Shown: positions 6,810 to 14,799 of the stretch, piece after piece
Layout: every line of letters starts with the position of its first letter
Position numbering within the stretch: the stretch's first letter is position 1
Assembly: GCA_938005655.1 (NCBI GenBank)
Contig: CALLNA010000057.1
Span: 1-23,519 of the forward strand
DNA from: an uncultured Novosphingobium sp.
Lineage (GTDB): Bacteria; Pseudomonadota; Alphaproteobacteria; Sphingomonadales; Sphingomonadaceae
Reading direction: 5' to 3'
DNA length: 23,519 nt
Position numbers and translations under genes: made by a program
The notes under the pieces: model-generated
What the model saw: only the letters and a program-made list of their open reading frames with translations
The model's database searches: none
Told to the model about the DNA's origin: nothing

Positions 6810-7667
6810 GTGACGGCACCCGTTCGCTTTCCCCGGTTCTTCGTTACCAGCCCCGCGCCTTGCCCGTACCTTCCGGGCAGGACGGAGCGGAAGGTCTTCA
6901 CCGAGCTCAAGGGCCCCCACGCCGACGCGTTGAACGACGCGTTGGGGCGGATCGGCTTCCGCCGCAGCCAGACCGTCGCCTACCGGCCCTCGTGCATCGA
7001 TTGCCAGGCCTGCGTCTCGGTCCGGGTCTGCGCCGACGAGTTCCAGCCTTCCGCTACGCAGCGCCGCAACCTCAAGCGGAACTCGGACCTGGTGGTCACG
7101 GCCTGCCGGCCCTGGTCGACCTCGGAACAATTCGAGCTGCTCCAGCGTTACCTCGGCGCCCGGCATCCGGGCGGCGGCATGGCGACGATGGATGACGTTG
7201 ATTTCGCCGACATGGTGGAGCACACGCCCGTCACGAGCTATGTCATTGAATATAGGGAGCCCTCGTTCGATGGGGTGACGCCCGGCCGGCTGGTCGGCGG
7301 ATGCCTCACCGACAAGCAGGGCGACGGGTTGTCGATGATCTACAGCTTCTACGACCCGGAACATGAGACGCGGACGGGGCTTGGCAATTACATCATCCTC
7401 GATCACATCCGCCGGGCGGCTCAAGAAGGGCTTCCTTACGTCTATCTCGGCTATTGGGTCGATGGCTCGGCGCGGATGCAGTACAAGATTCGCTATCGCC
7501 CGCTCGAACGGCTCGGCCGTCCCGGCTGGGAACGGATCGAACCCGCAGAGCAGGAACGCCTCATCGCCCATGCCGCCGGATTGCAGCGCAACGACGTGCC
7601 GGTCCCGGCGGGCAGCGGGAAGGACGGCGTGCCCGGCGGGCAGGAGCAATATCGCCTCGTCGACTGA
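6810..7667 (+). CDS. bpt: Aspartate/glutamate leucyltransferase (bacterial Bpt, ATE1-related)
   Basis: This enzyme family moves leucine from leucyl-tRNA to N-terminal Asp or Glu of proteins, marking them for ClpS/ClpAP degradation in the N-degron pathway. About 285 residues are encoded from GTG 6810. Visible family features are FPRFFVTSPAPCPYLPGR at the N-terminus, ERKVFTEL, the Cys-rich YRPSCIDCQACVSVRV segment, ATQRRNLKRNSDL, the acyl-CoA N-acyltransferase-like core LSMIYSFYDPEHETRTGLGNYIILDHI, and YLGYWVDGSARMQYKIRYRPLE. GTG 6810 is preferred because family members begin near TAPxRFPRFF; GTG 6780 would add ten residues. An AGAGGAA run sits upstream (6791-6797), a rather long spacing. The gene's end overlaps any plausible tamA start, so the genes are probably co-transcribed. 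Substrate specificity (Leu rather than Arg) is inferred from family knowledge. Confidence 0.92.
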   Translation: MTAPVRFPRFFVTSPAPCPYLPGRTERKVFTELKGPHADALNDALGRIGFRRSQTVAYRPSCIDCQACVSVRVCADEFQPSATQRRNLKRNSDLVVTACRPWSTSEQFELLQRYLGARHPGGGMATMDDVDFADMVEHTPVTSYVIEYREPSFDGVTPGRLVGGCLTDKQGDGLSMIYSFYDPEHETRTGLGNYIILDHIRRAAQEGLPYVYLGYWVDGSARMQYKIRYRPLERLGRPGWERIEPAEQERLIAHAAGLQRNDVPVPAGSGKDGVPGGQEQYRLVD

Positions 7668-9798
7668 CCGTGGAATCGCGGCGGTCCTGGCCGCCCTGCT
7701 GGCCGTCTCCGCGTTCCCCGCGCCGACGGCCTTCGCCCAGAGCGGGCAGACCGATCCCGAGCTCGAGGCGCTGATCCCGGATTCCGCGGTCCAGAACCCG
7801 GAGGACTTCGCCAAGGTCCAGCCCCCGGCCCAGCCGGACGAGCTGCCGGCCGTCGACCCCGCCTCGCCGCTGGCCGACACGGCCGGTTTCACCCTGCCCT
7901 GGCCCGATCAGGAGCTGGAGCTTCCGGCGCTCGCCTCGCTGGAGCCCGATCCGGACATCGCCGCGCTCCAGGCCGCGTTCGACGCGATGCCGGCGCCGGT
8001 GGCGCCGAAGGGCGACGTTACCCGTGTTTCCTCGCGGCTGTCGCTGGCCTTCCCGGTCGACCCCGCCCAGTTCCCCGAGCGCGACGAGTTCGAGAAGCGC
8101 TTCAAGGGCCTCTCGACGCTCGAAAGCCTGGGGGGGAGCGCGGAGGAGGTCGGCCAGATCGGCGTCCGCGCGCGGGCCGACCGCGATCTGCTCGGCAAGT
8201 TGCTGCGGATCTACGGCTATTACGACGGCGACGTGATCCAGACGATCAACGGGATCGAGCCCGGCGCCGAGAAGGCCGGGGCGGAAGCCGGGGTGCGCTT
8301 CGACATCGCGCCGGGGCCGCGCTACAAGTTCGGCAAGATCGAGCTGCCGACGCTGGAGACCACCGGGGCCGACTATCCGTTGCTGCGCGGCCGTTACGGC
8401 ATCCAGCCGGGCGACCCGGTCTATGCCGACCGGATCGTGACCGCTCAGGGCGCGCTCGACCTGGCCCTGGCGGAGAGCGGCTATCCCTTCGCCAAGCTCG
8501 GCGAGCCGGACCTGCTAGTCGACCATCGCCGCGAGGAGGGCGACTTGACCCAGCCGGTGACGCCGGGCGGCAAGTACAATTTCGGCCGGGTCCACTCCAA
8601 CCTGGAGAAGTTCCTGTCCTCCCGCCATCTGGAGGAGATCGCCCGGTTCGAGCCCGGCGACCTCTACCAGCGCTCGCTGCGCGACGACCTGCGCCGCGCG
8701 ATCCTGGCGACCGGCCTGGTCGGCAGCGCCAGCGTGACCCCGCGCGAGACCCGCGCGCCCGCGCCGGGCCAGCCGGGCGAGGTCGCGCTCGACGTCGAGA
8801 TGACCAAGGCGCCGCTGCGGACGATCTCGGGTCAGCTCGGCTACGACACCGGCGACGGCTTCCGCGCCGAGGTGCAGTGGGAGCACCGCAACCTGTTCCC
8901 GCCCGAGGGGATGCTGCGCCTGCGGGCGATCGCCGGGACCAAGGAGCAGCTTGCCGGCGTCACCTTCCGCCGCAACAACTTCAAGGGCCGCGACCAGGTC
9001 TTGACCGCCGACCTCTACGCCAGCAACTCCAACCTCGACGCCTACGGCGCGCGGACGGTGGCCTTCACCACCACCTTCGAGAAGCTGACCACGCTGCTGT
9101 TCCAGAAGCCGTGGGTCTGGTCGGCCGGGGTCGAGGTCAACCTGTCGGACGAGCGCGAGGGGTCGAGCGACACCAATGCGCCGCGCTCCACCTACCTGAC
9201 CGGGGCGCTGCCGCTGCGCGCCGCCTTCGACGGCACCGACGACCTGCTCGACCCGACCAGGGGCCTGCGCGGGGCGCTGCGGGTCTCGCCGGAGGTGTCG
9301 CAGCACCTCGGCAAGACCTCGTTCTACGCCAAGGTCCAGGCCGACGCGAGCTTCTACCAGCCGGTCGGCAACTTCGTTCTGGCGGCGCGGGTGCGGCTGG
9401 GTTCGATCCAGGGCGCGGACGTTCAGGACATCGCCCCGTCGCGGCGGTTCTACGCGGGCGGCGGGGGCTCGGTGCGCGGCTACGGCTACCAGCTCATCGG
9501 CCCGCGCAACGCGGCCAACGATCCGAGCGGCGGGCGCTCGCTCTACGAGGCCTCGATCGAGGCGCGCATCCGCACCGGGCTGTTCGGCGGCAACCTCTCG
9601 GTCGTGCCCTTCCTCGACGCGGGCGGCGTGGACGAGGGCACGATCCCGAGCTTCGGCGACATCCGCTACGGCGCGGGGATCGGGCTGCGCTACAAGACCG
9701 GCTTCGGCCCGCTGCGTGTCGACGTCGCGACTCCGCTCAACCCGCGCGCGGGCGATAGCCGCGTCGCGGTCTATGTCGCGCTGGGCCAGGCCTTCTGA
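7570..9798 (+). CDS. tamA: TamA, outer-membrane Omp85-family component of the translocation and assembly module
   Basis: TamA is an Omp85-type 16-strand outer-membrane barrel with periplasmic POTRA domains that works with TamB in outer-membrane protein assembly and envelope lipid transport. A signal-peptide core, IAAVLAALLAVSAFPAPTAFA followed by QSG, is encoded at about 7675-7746. POTRA-like segments follow (FEKRFKGLSTLESLGG onward; VRFDIAPGPRYKFGKIELP; GKYNFGRVHSNLEKFLSSRHLEEIARFEPGDLY), then the barrel, with the L6 VRGY motif in GGGSVRGYGYQ (about 9463-9495) and a terminal aromatic strand ending VALGQAF. The start is uncertain. The nearest in-frame ATG (7570) lies inside bpt and adds an Arg-rich stretch of about 35 residues before the signal core; the GTG after the bpt stop (7670) is out of frame. 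The stop overlaps the tamB start as TGATG. Confidence 0.9.
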   Translation: MPPDCSATTCRSRRAAGRTACPAGRSNIASSTDRGIAAVLAALLAVSAFPAPTAFAQSGQTDPELEALIPDSAVQNPEDFAKVQPPAQPDELPAVDPASPLADTAGFTLPWPDQELELPALASLEPDPDIAALQAAFDAMPAPVAPKGDVTRVSSRLSLAFPVDPAQFPERDEFEKRFKGLSTLESLGGSAEEVGQIGVRARADRDLLGKLLRIYGYYDGDVIQTINGIEPGAEKAGAEAGVRFDIAPGPRYKFGKIELPTLETTGADYPLLRGRYGIQPGDPVYADRIVTAQGALDLALAESGYPFAKLGEPDLLVDHRREEGDLTQPVTPGGKYNFGRVHSNLEKFLSSRHLEEIARFEPGDLYQRSLRDDLRRAILATGLVGSASVTPRETRAPAPGQPGEVALDVEMTKAPLRTISGQLGYDTGDGFRAEVQWEHRNLFPPEGMLRLRAIAGTKEQLAGVTFRRNNFKGRDQVLTADLYASNSNLDAYGARTVAFTTTFEKLTTLLFQKPWVWSAGVEVNLSDEREGSSDTNAPRSTYLTGALPLRAAFDGTDDLLDPTRGLRGALRVSPEVSQHLGKTSFYAKVQADASFYQPVGNFVLAARVRLGSIQGADVQDIAPSRRFYAGGGGSVRGYGYQLIGPRNAANDPSGGRSLYEASIEARIRTGLFGGNLSVVPFLDAGGVDEGTIPSFGDIRYGAGIGLRYKTGFGPLRVDVATPLNPRAGDSRVAVYVALGQAF

Positions 9799-12700
9799 TG
9801 GCCGAGGACGCTCTGACCGAAGGGGAGGCAATGCCCCCCGCGCCGCCGCCGGCCCGGGGCTCCCGGGGGCGGGCCTGGCGCAAGTACCTGCTCGCCGCGG
9901 TGCTCGCGGTCTTCGGCGTCCTCGCGCTCGGGGTGATCGTGCTCAACAGCCCGATCGGGCATCGCTACGTCGTCAGCCAGATCGCGAACTATGCCCCGGC
10001 CTCTGGCCTGCGCATCTCGATCGGGCGGATCGACGGCTCGCTCTATGGCAAGGCCGTGCTCAAGGACGTGGTCCTGTCCGATCCCCATGGCCGGTTCCTC
10101 CAGGTGCCCGAGGCGGAGCTGGACTGGCGGCCGTTCCACTGGTTCACCAGCGGCCTCGACGTGCGCCGGCTCACGCTCCACCGCGGCGTCCTGCTGCGCC
10201 AGTGGAAGCTGCGTCCCGGCCCGCCGGACGCGCCGATCCTGCCCAATTTCGACATCCGCATCGATCATCTGGAGCTGGACCGGCTGAGCGTCGCCCCCGG
10301 CGTGCTCGGGCCGGACCGGCGGCGCGTCGACCTGATCGCCAAGGCCGACATCCGCAAGGGCCGCGCGCTGATCCGCACCCAGGCGCAACTCGGCGGCGGC
10401 GACCGCTTCGTCGCCCTGCTCGACGCCGAGCCCGACCGCGACAAGTTCGACATGGGGCTCGACTACGTGGCCCCCAAGGGCGGCCTGCTGGCGAGCCTGT
10501 CGGGCGCCCAGCGCGACCTGCGCGCGCGGATCATCGGCAAGGGCACCTGGCGCGACTGGCGCGGCGCGTTGCTCGTCGATTCGGCCGGAACCCAGCTCGC
10601 TGCGCTGCGCCTGACCAACCGTTCGGGCCGCTACGGCGTGCTCGGCCTGGTCTGGCCGCGCGACCTGCTGACCGGCCCGGCGGCGCGCGTCGCGGGCCAG
10701 GCCGTGGCGATCGACGCCCAGGGCACCCTGGTCGATTCGGTGCTGAACGGCCGGCTGCTCGCGATCGGCGGCGGCGCCCAGGCCGAGGCGCGCGGCACCG
10801 TCGACCTCGGCAACAACGCGGTCGACGGCCTCACGATCAAGGCCGCCCTGCGCGATCCCGAGGTGATCGAGGGCACGCGGATCGAGCGCGCCGGGCTCAG
10901 CCTCCAGTTCGACGGCAAGTTCACCGCGCTCAGCATCCGCCACGCCCTCGTCGCCGAGCGGGTGACGAGCGGCACGCTGCGCGTCGAGCGCTTCGTCCAG
11001 ACCGGCGTCGCGACCCGGCAGGACACGCTCTGGACCCTGCCGCTTAACGCGCGCGCCGCGCGCATCGTCACCGGCAACGCCACGGTCGACCCGCGCCTGG
11101 TCGATGCGCGGTTGACCGGGCGGCTCCAGCTCCAGGGCTCGCGGCTGGCCGGCGACAACCTGGCGATGGTCGTCCCCGGCCTCGCCGCGCGGCTGGTCCT
11201 GCGCGGCGACGTCTCGCGCGGCGGCTATGCCCTGGCCGGGCCGGTCGCGGCGCGCGGCTGGCACCTCCAGGACCTCGGCACGGTCAATGCCGACGCCAAG
11301 ATCCTGCTCAAGTTCGGCGCGGGCGTCCCCTGGCGGCTCGCCGCCAATCTCGGCGGCTCCATGCCGCGGGTCGACAACCCGACGCTGACCACGATCGCCG
11401 GCACCGGCATCCGCTTCGCCGGCGGCCTGCGGATGGGCGGCGGGATGCCGCTGGTCTTCGAGCGGGCGAGCCTCAACGCCAGCAAGCTCTCGCTCAACGT
11501 CTCGGGCCGCCTCGTCGGCAGCACGACCACGCTCAGCGGCGGTGGCCGCCATGCCGACTACGGGCCGTTCACGGTCCAGGCGAGCATTGCCGGAGACGGC
11601 CCGCGCGCCGTGCTGGTCTTCGCCAGCCCGCTGCCCGCCGCCGGGCTCAAGGACGTCGGCGTCGGCCTCGCCCCGATCCCCGGCGGCTTCCGGATCGAGA
11701 CCTCGGGCGGCTCCACCCTTGGCCCGTTCAGCGGGACGCTGGGGCTGTTCTCCCCGCCCGGCGGGCCGACGCGGCTCCAGATCGAGCGGATGGAGGTGTG
11801 GAAGACCAACGTCACCGGCGCGCTGGTGATCGGCAACGGTGGGGCCGACGGCACGCTGCGGCTGGCCGGCGGCGGGGTCGACGGGACGATCGCGCTCCAG
11901 CCGCGCGGCGGCGGGCAGGGCTTCAATGTCGCATTGACCGCCGAGAACGCCCGCTTCGGCGGCGAGAACCCGCTGACGATCAGCTCCGGCCGGCTGGAGG
12001 CCACCGGCCTCATCGCCAAGGGCCACACCACGGTCTCGGGCAACCTGCTCGGCCAGGGCATCGCCCGCGGCACCCTGTTCCTCGGCCGGATCGCCGCCCA
12101 GGCCAGCGTCCAGGACGGGCGCGGGCGGGTCACGGCCTCGATCGCCGGGCGGCGCGGCAGCCGCTTCGCGCTCCAGTCCTTCGCCGAGTTCGAGCCCGGC
12201 CGTGTCGCGCTCCTCGCCAACGGCGAGTTCGCCGGCCAGAAGATATCCATGCCGCGCCGCGCCGTGCTCACCTCCGAGGATGGCGGCTGGCGGCTCGCGC
12301 CGACCCAGGTCAGCTATGCCGGCGGGCGGCTGATCGCCTCGGGCCTGCTCGGCAATACCCAGACCGAGCTGCGCCTGGCCCTGGCCGACATGCCGCTGTC
12401 GCTCGCCGATATCCTGGTCTCCGACGTCGGCCTCGGCGGCAAGGCCTCGGGCGTGGTCGAGTATCGCAAGCCACGCGCCAACAGCATTATGGGCGGAGTG
12501 CCGACCGGCTCGGCGCAACTGATGATCAAGGGCCTGACCCGCTCGGGCCTGATCCTCACCTCGCGCCCGGTCGACCTCGCGCTCGTCGCCAACCTCGGCG
12601 CCAATGCGCTGGAGACCCGCGCCGTCGCGCGCGAGGGCGGGCAAACGCGCGGGCGGCTCCAGGCGCGGATCTCCGGCTTGCCGCAGGGCGGCGACCTCGT

Positions 12701-14006
12701 GGCCCGCCTGCGCGCGGGCAGCCTGTTCGGCCAGCTCCGCTACGACGGCCCGGCCGACGCGCTGTGGCGGCTCGCGGCGATCGACGCCTTCGACCTCACC
12801 GGCCCGCTGGCGGTGGCCGCCGATGTCACCGGCACGCTCGACAACCCCTCGATGCGCGGCTCGATCGCCAGCAGCGCCCTGCGCCTCCAGAGCCAGATGA
12901 TCGGGGCCGACGTCTCGCAGATCGCCCTGCAAGGGACCTTCGCCGGCTCGCGCCTGACGCTGAGCCGCTTCGCCGGGCAGGTCGCGGGCGGCGGCACCGT
13001 GGCGGGCAGCGGCTTCGTCGACCTCAGCGACCTCGACACCAAGGGCCCGGTGCTCGACCTCAAGCTCGCCGCGCGCGACGCGCGGCTGCTCAACCGGGTC
13101 GACATGAGCGCGACCGTCACCGGGCCGCTGCGGATCGTCTCGGACGGGCTTGCCGGGACAATCGCCGGGCGCGTCGCGATCGACCGGGCGAGCTGGCAGC
13201 TCGGCCGCGCCTCGACCGCGGCGGACCTGCCGAACATCCCGACCCGCGAGATCAACGCGCCGGCCGACATCGCCCCGCCGCGCGCCCGGGCGCGGCCGTG
13301 GAGGTTCCTGATCGACGCGGCGGGCGACAACCGGATCGCGGTGCGCGGCATGGGCCTCGACAGCGAATGGGGCGCCGCCATCCGCCTGCGCGGCGATACC
13401 GACGCGCCGCGGATCTTCGGCCAGGCCGACCTCGTGCGCGGCAGCTACGACTTCGCCGGGACCCATTTCGACGTGACCCGCGGCCGCATCAACTTCGACG
13501 GCGAGAGCCCGCCCAATCCGCGCGTCGACATCGTCGCCGAGGCGGAGGTGACGGGCCTGACCGCGCGGGTCACGGTCGGCGGCAGCGCGGCTAAGCCGGA
13601 GATCGTCTTCTCCTCGACCCCGGCCATGCCCGAGGACGAACTGCTCGCCCGCCTGCTGTTCGGCAGCTCGATCACCCAGATTTCGGCGCCCGAGGCGCTC
13701 CAGCTCGGCGCGGCCCTTGCCTCGCTGCGCGGCGGCGGTGGGCTGGACCCGATCAACAAGCTGCGCTCGGCGATCGGGCTCGACCGGCTGCGGATCATCA
13801 CCGCCGATCCGGCGCTCGGCCGCGGCACCGGCGTGGCCGCGGGCAAGTATTTCGGCCGCCGCTTCTATGCCGAGATCGTCACCGACGGCCGCGGCTACAA
13901 CGCGACCAGCCTGGAGTTCCGGGTGACGAGCTGGCTCTCGTTGCTGGGCAGCGTCTCGACCCTGGGGCGGCAGAGCATGAACCTGAAAGTCAGCAAGGAC
14001 TATTGA
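9798..14006 (+). CDS. tamB: TamB, inner-membrane-anchored translocation/assembly module protein (DUF490)
   Basis: 1402 residues, a usual size for the AsmA-like TamB family, which forms a long periplasm-spanning beta-taco groove anchored in the inner membrane and partnered with TamA. Residues about 27-55 (RKYLLAAVLAVFGVLALGVIVLN) are the membrane anchor, after a short basic cytoplasmic tail. The middle consists of repeated short amphipathic beta strands with abundant Gly, Leu and Arg. The C-terminal DUF490 domain is recognisable from about residue 1000, with FGQADLVRGSYDFAGTHFDVTRGRINFDGE, then PEIVFSSTPAMPEDELLARLLFG, and the end GTGVAAGKYFGRRFYAEIVTDGRG. ATG 9798 overlaps the tamA stop by one base, giving coupled translation and supporting joint function. 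It converges with the lysozyme gene, with 21 bases between the stops. No frame break is seen across 4.2 kb. Confidence 0.94.
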   Translation: MAEDALTEGEAMPPAPPPARGSRGRAWRKYLLAAVLAVFGVLALGVIVLNSPIGHRYVVSQIANYAPASGLRISIGRIDGSLYGKAVLKDVVLSDPHGRFLQVPEAELDWRPFHWFTSGLDVRRLTLHRGVLLRQWKLRPGPPDAPILPNFDIRIDHLELDRLSVAPGVLGPDRRRVDLIAKADIRKGRALIRTQAQLGGGDRFVALLDAEPDRDKFDMGLDYVAPKGGLLASLSGAQRDLRARIIGKGTWRDWRGALLVDSAGTQLAALRLTNRSGRYGVLGLVWPRDLLTGPAARVAGQAVAIDAQGTLVDSVLNGRLLAIGGGAQAEARGTVDLGNNAVDGLTIKAALRDPEVIEGTRIERAGLSLQFDGKFTALSIRHALVAERVTSGTLRVERFVQTGVATRQDTLWTLPLNARAARIVTGNATVDPRLVDARLTGRLQLQGSRLAGDNLAMVVPGLAARLVLRGDVSRGGYALAGPVAARGWHLQDLGTVNADAKILLKFGAGVPWRLAANLGGSMPRVDNPTLTTIAGTGIRFAGGLRMGGGMPLVFERASLNASKLSLNVSGRLVGSTTTLSGGGRHADYGPFTVQASIAGDGPRAVLVFASPLPAAGLKDVGVGLAPIPGGFRIETSGGSTLGPFSGTLGLFSPPGGPTRLQIERMEVWKTNVTGALVIGNGGADGTLRLAGGGVDGTIALQPRGGGQGFNVALTAENARFGGENPLTISSGRLEATGLIAKGHTTVSGNLLGQGIARGTLFLGRIAAQASVQDGRGRVTASIAGRRGSRFALQSFAEFEPGRVALLANGEFAGQKISMPRRAVLTSEDGGWRLAPTQVSYAGGRLIASGLLGNTQTELRLALADMPLSLADILVSDVGLGGKASGVVEYRKPRANSIMGGVPTGSAQLMIKGLTRSGLILTSRPVDLALVANLGANALETRAVAREGGQTRGRLQARISGLPQGGDLVARLRAGSLFGQLRYDGPADALWRLAAIDAFDLTGPLAVAADVTGTLDNPSMRGSIASSALRLQSQMIGADVSQIALQGTFAGSRLTLSRFAGQVAGGGTVAGSGFVDLSDLDTKGPVLDLKLAARDARLLNRVDMSATVTGPLRIVSDGLAGTIAGRVAIDRASWQLGRASTAADLPNIPTREINAPADIAPPRARARPWRFLIDAAGDNRIAVRGMGLDSEWGAAIRLRGDTDAPRIFGQADLVRGSYDFAGTHFDVTRGRINFDGESPPNPRVDIVAEAEVTGLTARVTVGGSAAKPEIVFSSTPAMPEDELLARLLFGSSITQISAPEALQLGAALASLRGGGGLDPINKLRSAIGLDRLRIITADPALGRGTGVAAGKYFGRRFYAEIVTDGRGYNATSLEFRVTSWLSLLGSVSTLGRQSMNLKVSKDY

Positions 14007-14027
14007 GGCCAGGCCGGGCATCTTGCT

Positions 14028-14636
14028 CTAGGCCCGCCCGTACAGTTCCGCTTCCTCCGCGCGGCGGCGGACCAGGCCGCGCAGGACCTTGCCGTCGTTG
14101 TGGACCCACTTGCCGAACTCGGCCCGGGCCCCGGCATGGTCGCCGGCGATATGCTTGCGCGTCAGGGTGGCGTCGGCGATCCGGCCGGTGTTGTAGTGGA
14201 ACGAGACCAGCGCATCGAACTGGTTCTGCGTGGTCGGCGCCTCGCCCAGCGTCCGGGCGACGTCGGCGGCGATCCGCGCGGCGTCGCGGGCGAAGCGTTC
14301 GTCGCATTGCTCCTGCGTCCAGACCGTGCCGGGACCGATGCCTGCGCCGGTCGCGCCCCAGCCGATGGTCCAGGGCTTGCCGTCCGCGCTGCCGGGGTCG
14401 GGATAGGCCTCGAACCGCCCGTCGGGGCGCAGGCGGCCGCAGCCCTCCCAGCGCCGGATCAGCGCCGCGCCCGCCGGGCCGAGGCTGCGCTCGGGCGCGG
14501 GAGGGATCAGCCCGAGCGCCCGGTCGATCGCGCCGTCGAGGGCCGCGACCTCGGCCTGGCGGAAGGAACGGCCGAGCAGGGCGCGCACGGCGTCGAACAC
14601 GGGCTTGCGGTCGATGGCGGTCGGGGAAAGTTCCAT
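14028..14636 (-). CDS. Phage-type lysozyme, glycoside hydrolase family 24
   Basis: 202 residues resembling T4/P22-type endolysins that cut the MurNAc-GlcNAc bond of peptidoglycan. The catalytic triad of the family is visible: Glu64 in RRWEGC, Asp80 in AYPDPGS and Thr90 in PWTIGWGAT; the Glu-to-Asp spacing is widened by a six-residue insert (about 70-75) relative to short phage enzymes. LVSFHYNTG (143-151) and the C-terminal RRRAEEAELY (190-199) are typical of the family. Residues 1-50 form a helical extension without signal peptide or membrane anchor, so export would need a holin or other route, none of which is seen here. No other phage gene lies nearby and base composition looks like the surroundings, so it may be a resident muramidase rather than a recent prophage remnant. 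No clear Shine-Dalgarno precedes the ATG. Confidence 0.9.
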   Translation of the reverse strand: MELSPTAIDRKPVFDAVRALLGRSFRQAEVAALDGAIDRALGLIPPAPERSLGPAGAALIRRWEGCGRLRPDGRFEAYPDPGSADGKPWTIGWGATGAGIGPGTVWTQEQCDERFARDAARIAADVARTLGEAPTTQNQFDALVSFHYNTGRIADATLTRKHIAGDHAGARAEFGKWVHNDGKVLRGLVRRRAEEAELYGRA

Positions 14637-14765
14637 GGGGAGGGGCCTCGCGAATCGGGAGGCGAAACAATTAGGCGCGCGCCGGGCCTGTAGGAAAATG
14701 GTTTTTTGCGGAGAGACGGGCTCGGCCGGGGACGAGCCGGCGACACGCTTGCGCGGCAGGTGCCC

Positions 14766-14780
14766 TTAAGTCACGGTTTA
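14766..14780 (+). promoter_or_regulatory. CtrA-like box upstream of the GGDEF-EAL gene
   Basis: TTAA (14766-14769), seven bases, then TTTA (14777-14780), one base off the alphaproteobacterial CtrA consensus TTAA-N7-TTAA, centred about 27 bases before the ATG at 14800. This short A/T-rich stretch stands out in a GC-rich region. The motif is short and could arise by chance. A nearby GAATC (14652-14656) in the same intergenic region is a potential CcrM methylation site. Confidence 0.35.
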
Positions 14781-14799
14781 TGCGACATTTACCAATCCC

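Noticed and set aside
9771..14021. A 1416-codon open frame on the minus strand covering the whole of tamB
   Set aside because: Its codons share boundaries with the tamB codons, so its stops would need TTA, CTA or TCA in tamB, which GC-rich genes avoid. The translation is low-complexity (Arg, Ala, Asp, Gly, Glu) with no recognisable domain, whereas the plus strand encodes a clear TamB.
14028..14636. A prophage or phage remnant around the lysozyme gene
   Set aside because: No other phage gene, attachment repeat, tRNA or composition change is present in the surrounding sequence.
14719..14741. Competing short stems (GGCTCG/CGAGCC and GCCGG/CCGGC) upstream of the GGDEF-EAL gene, considered as a c-di-GMP riboswitch
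   Set aside because: Short GC stems are expected by chance here, and none of the conserved elements of known c-di-GMP riboswitches is visible.
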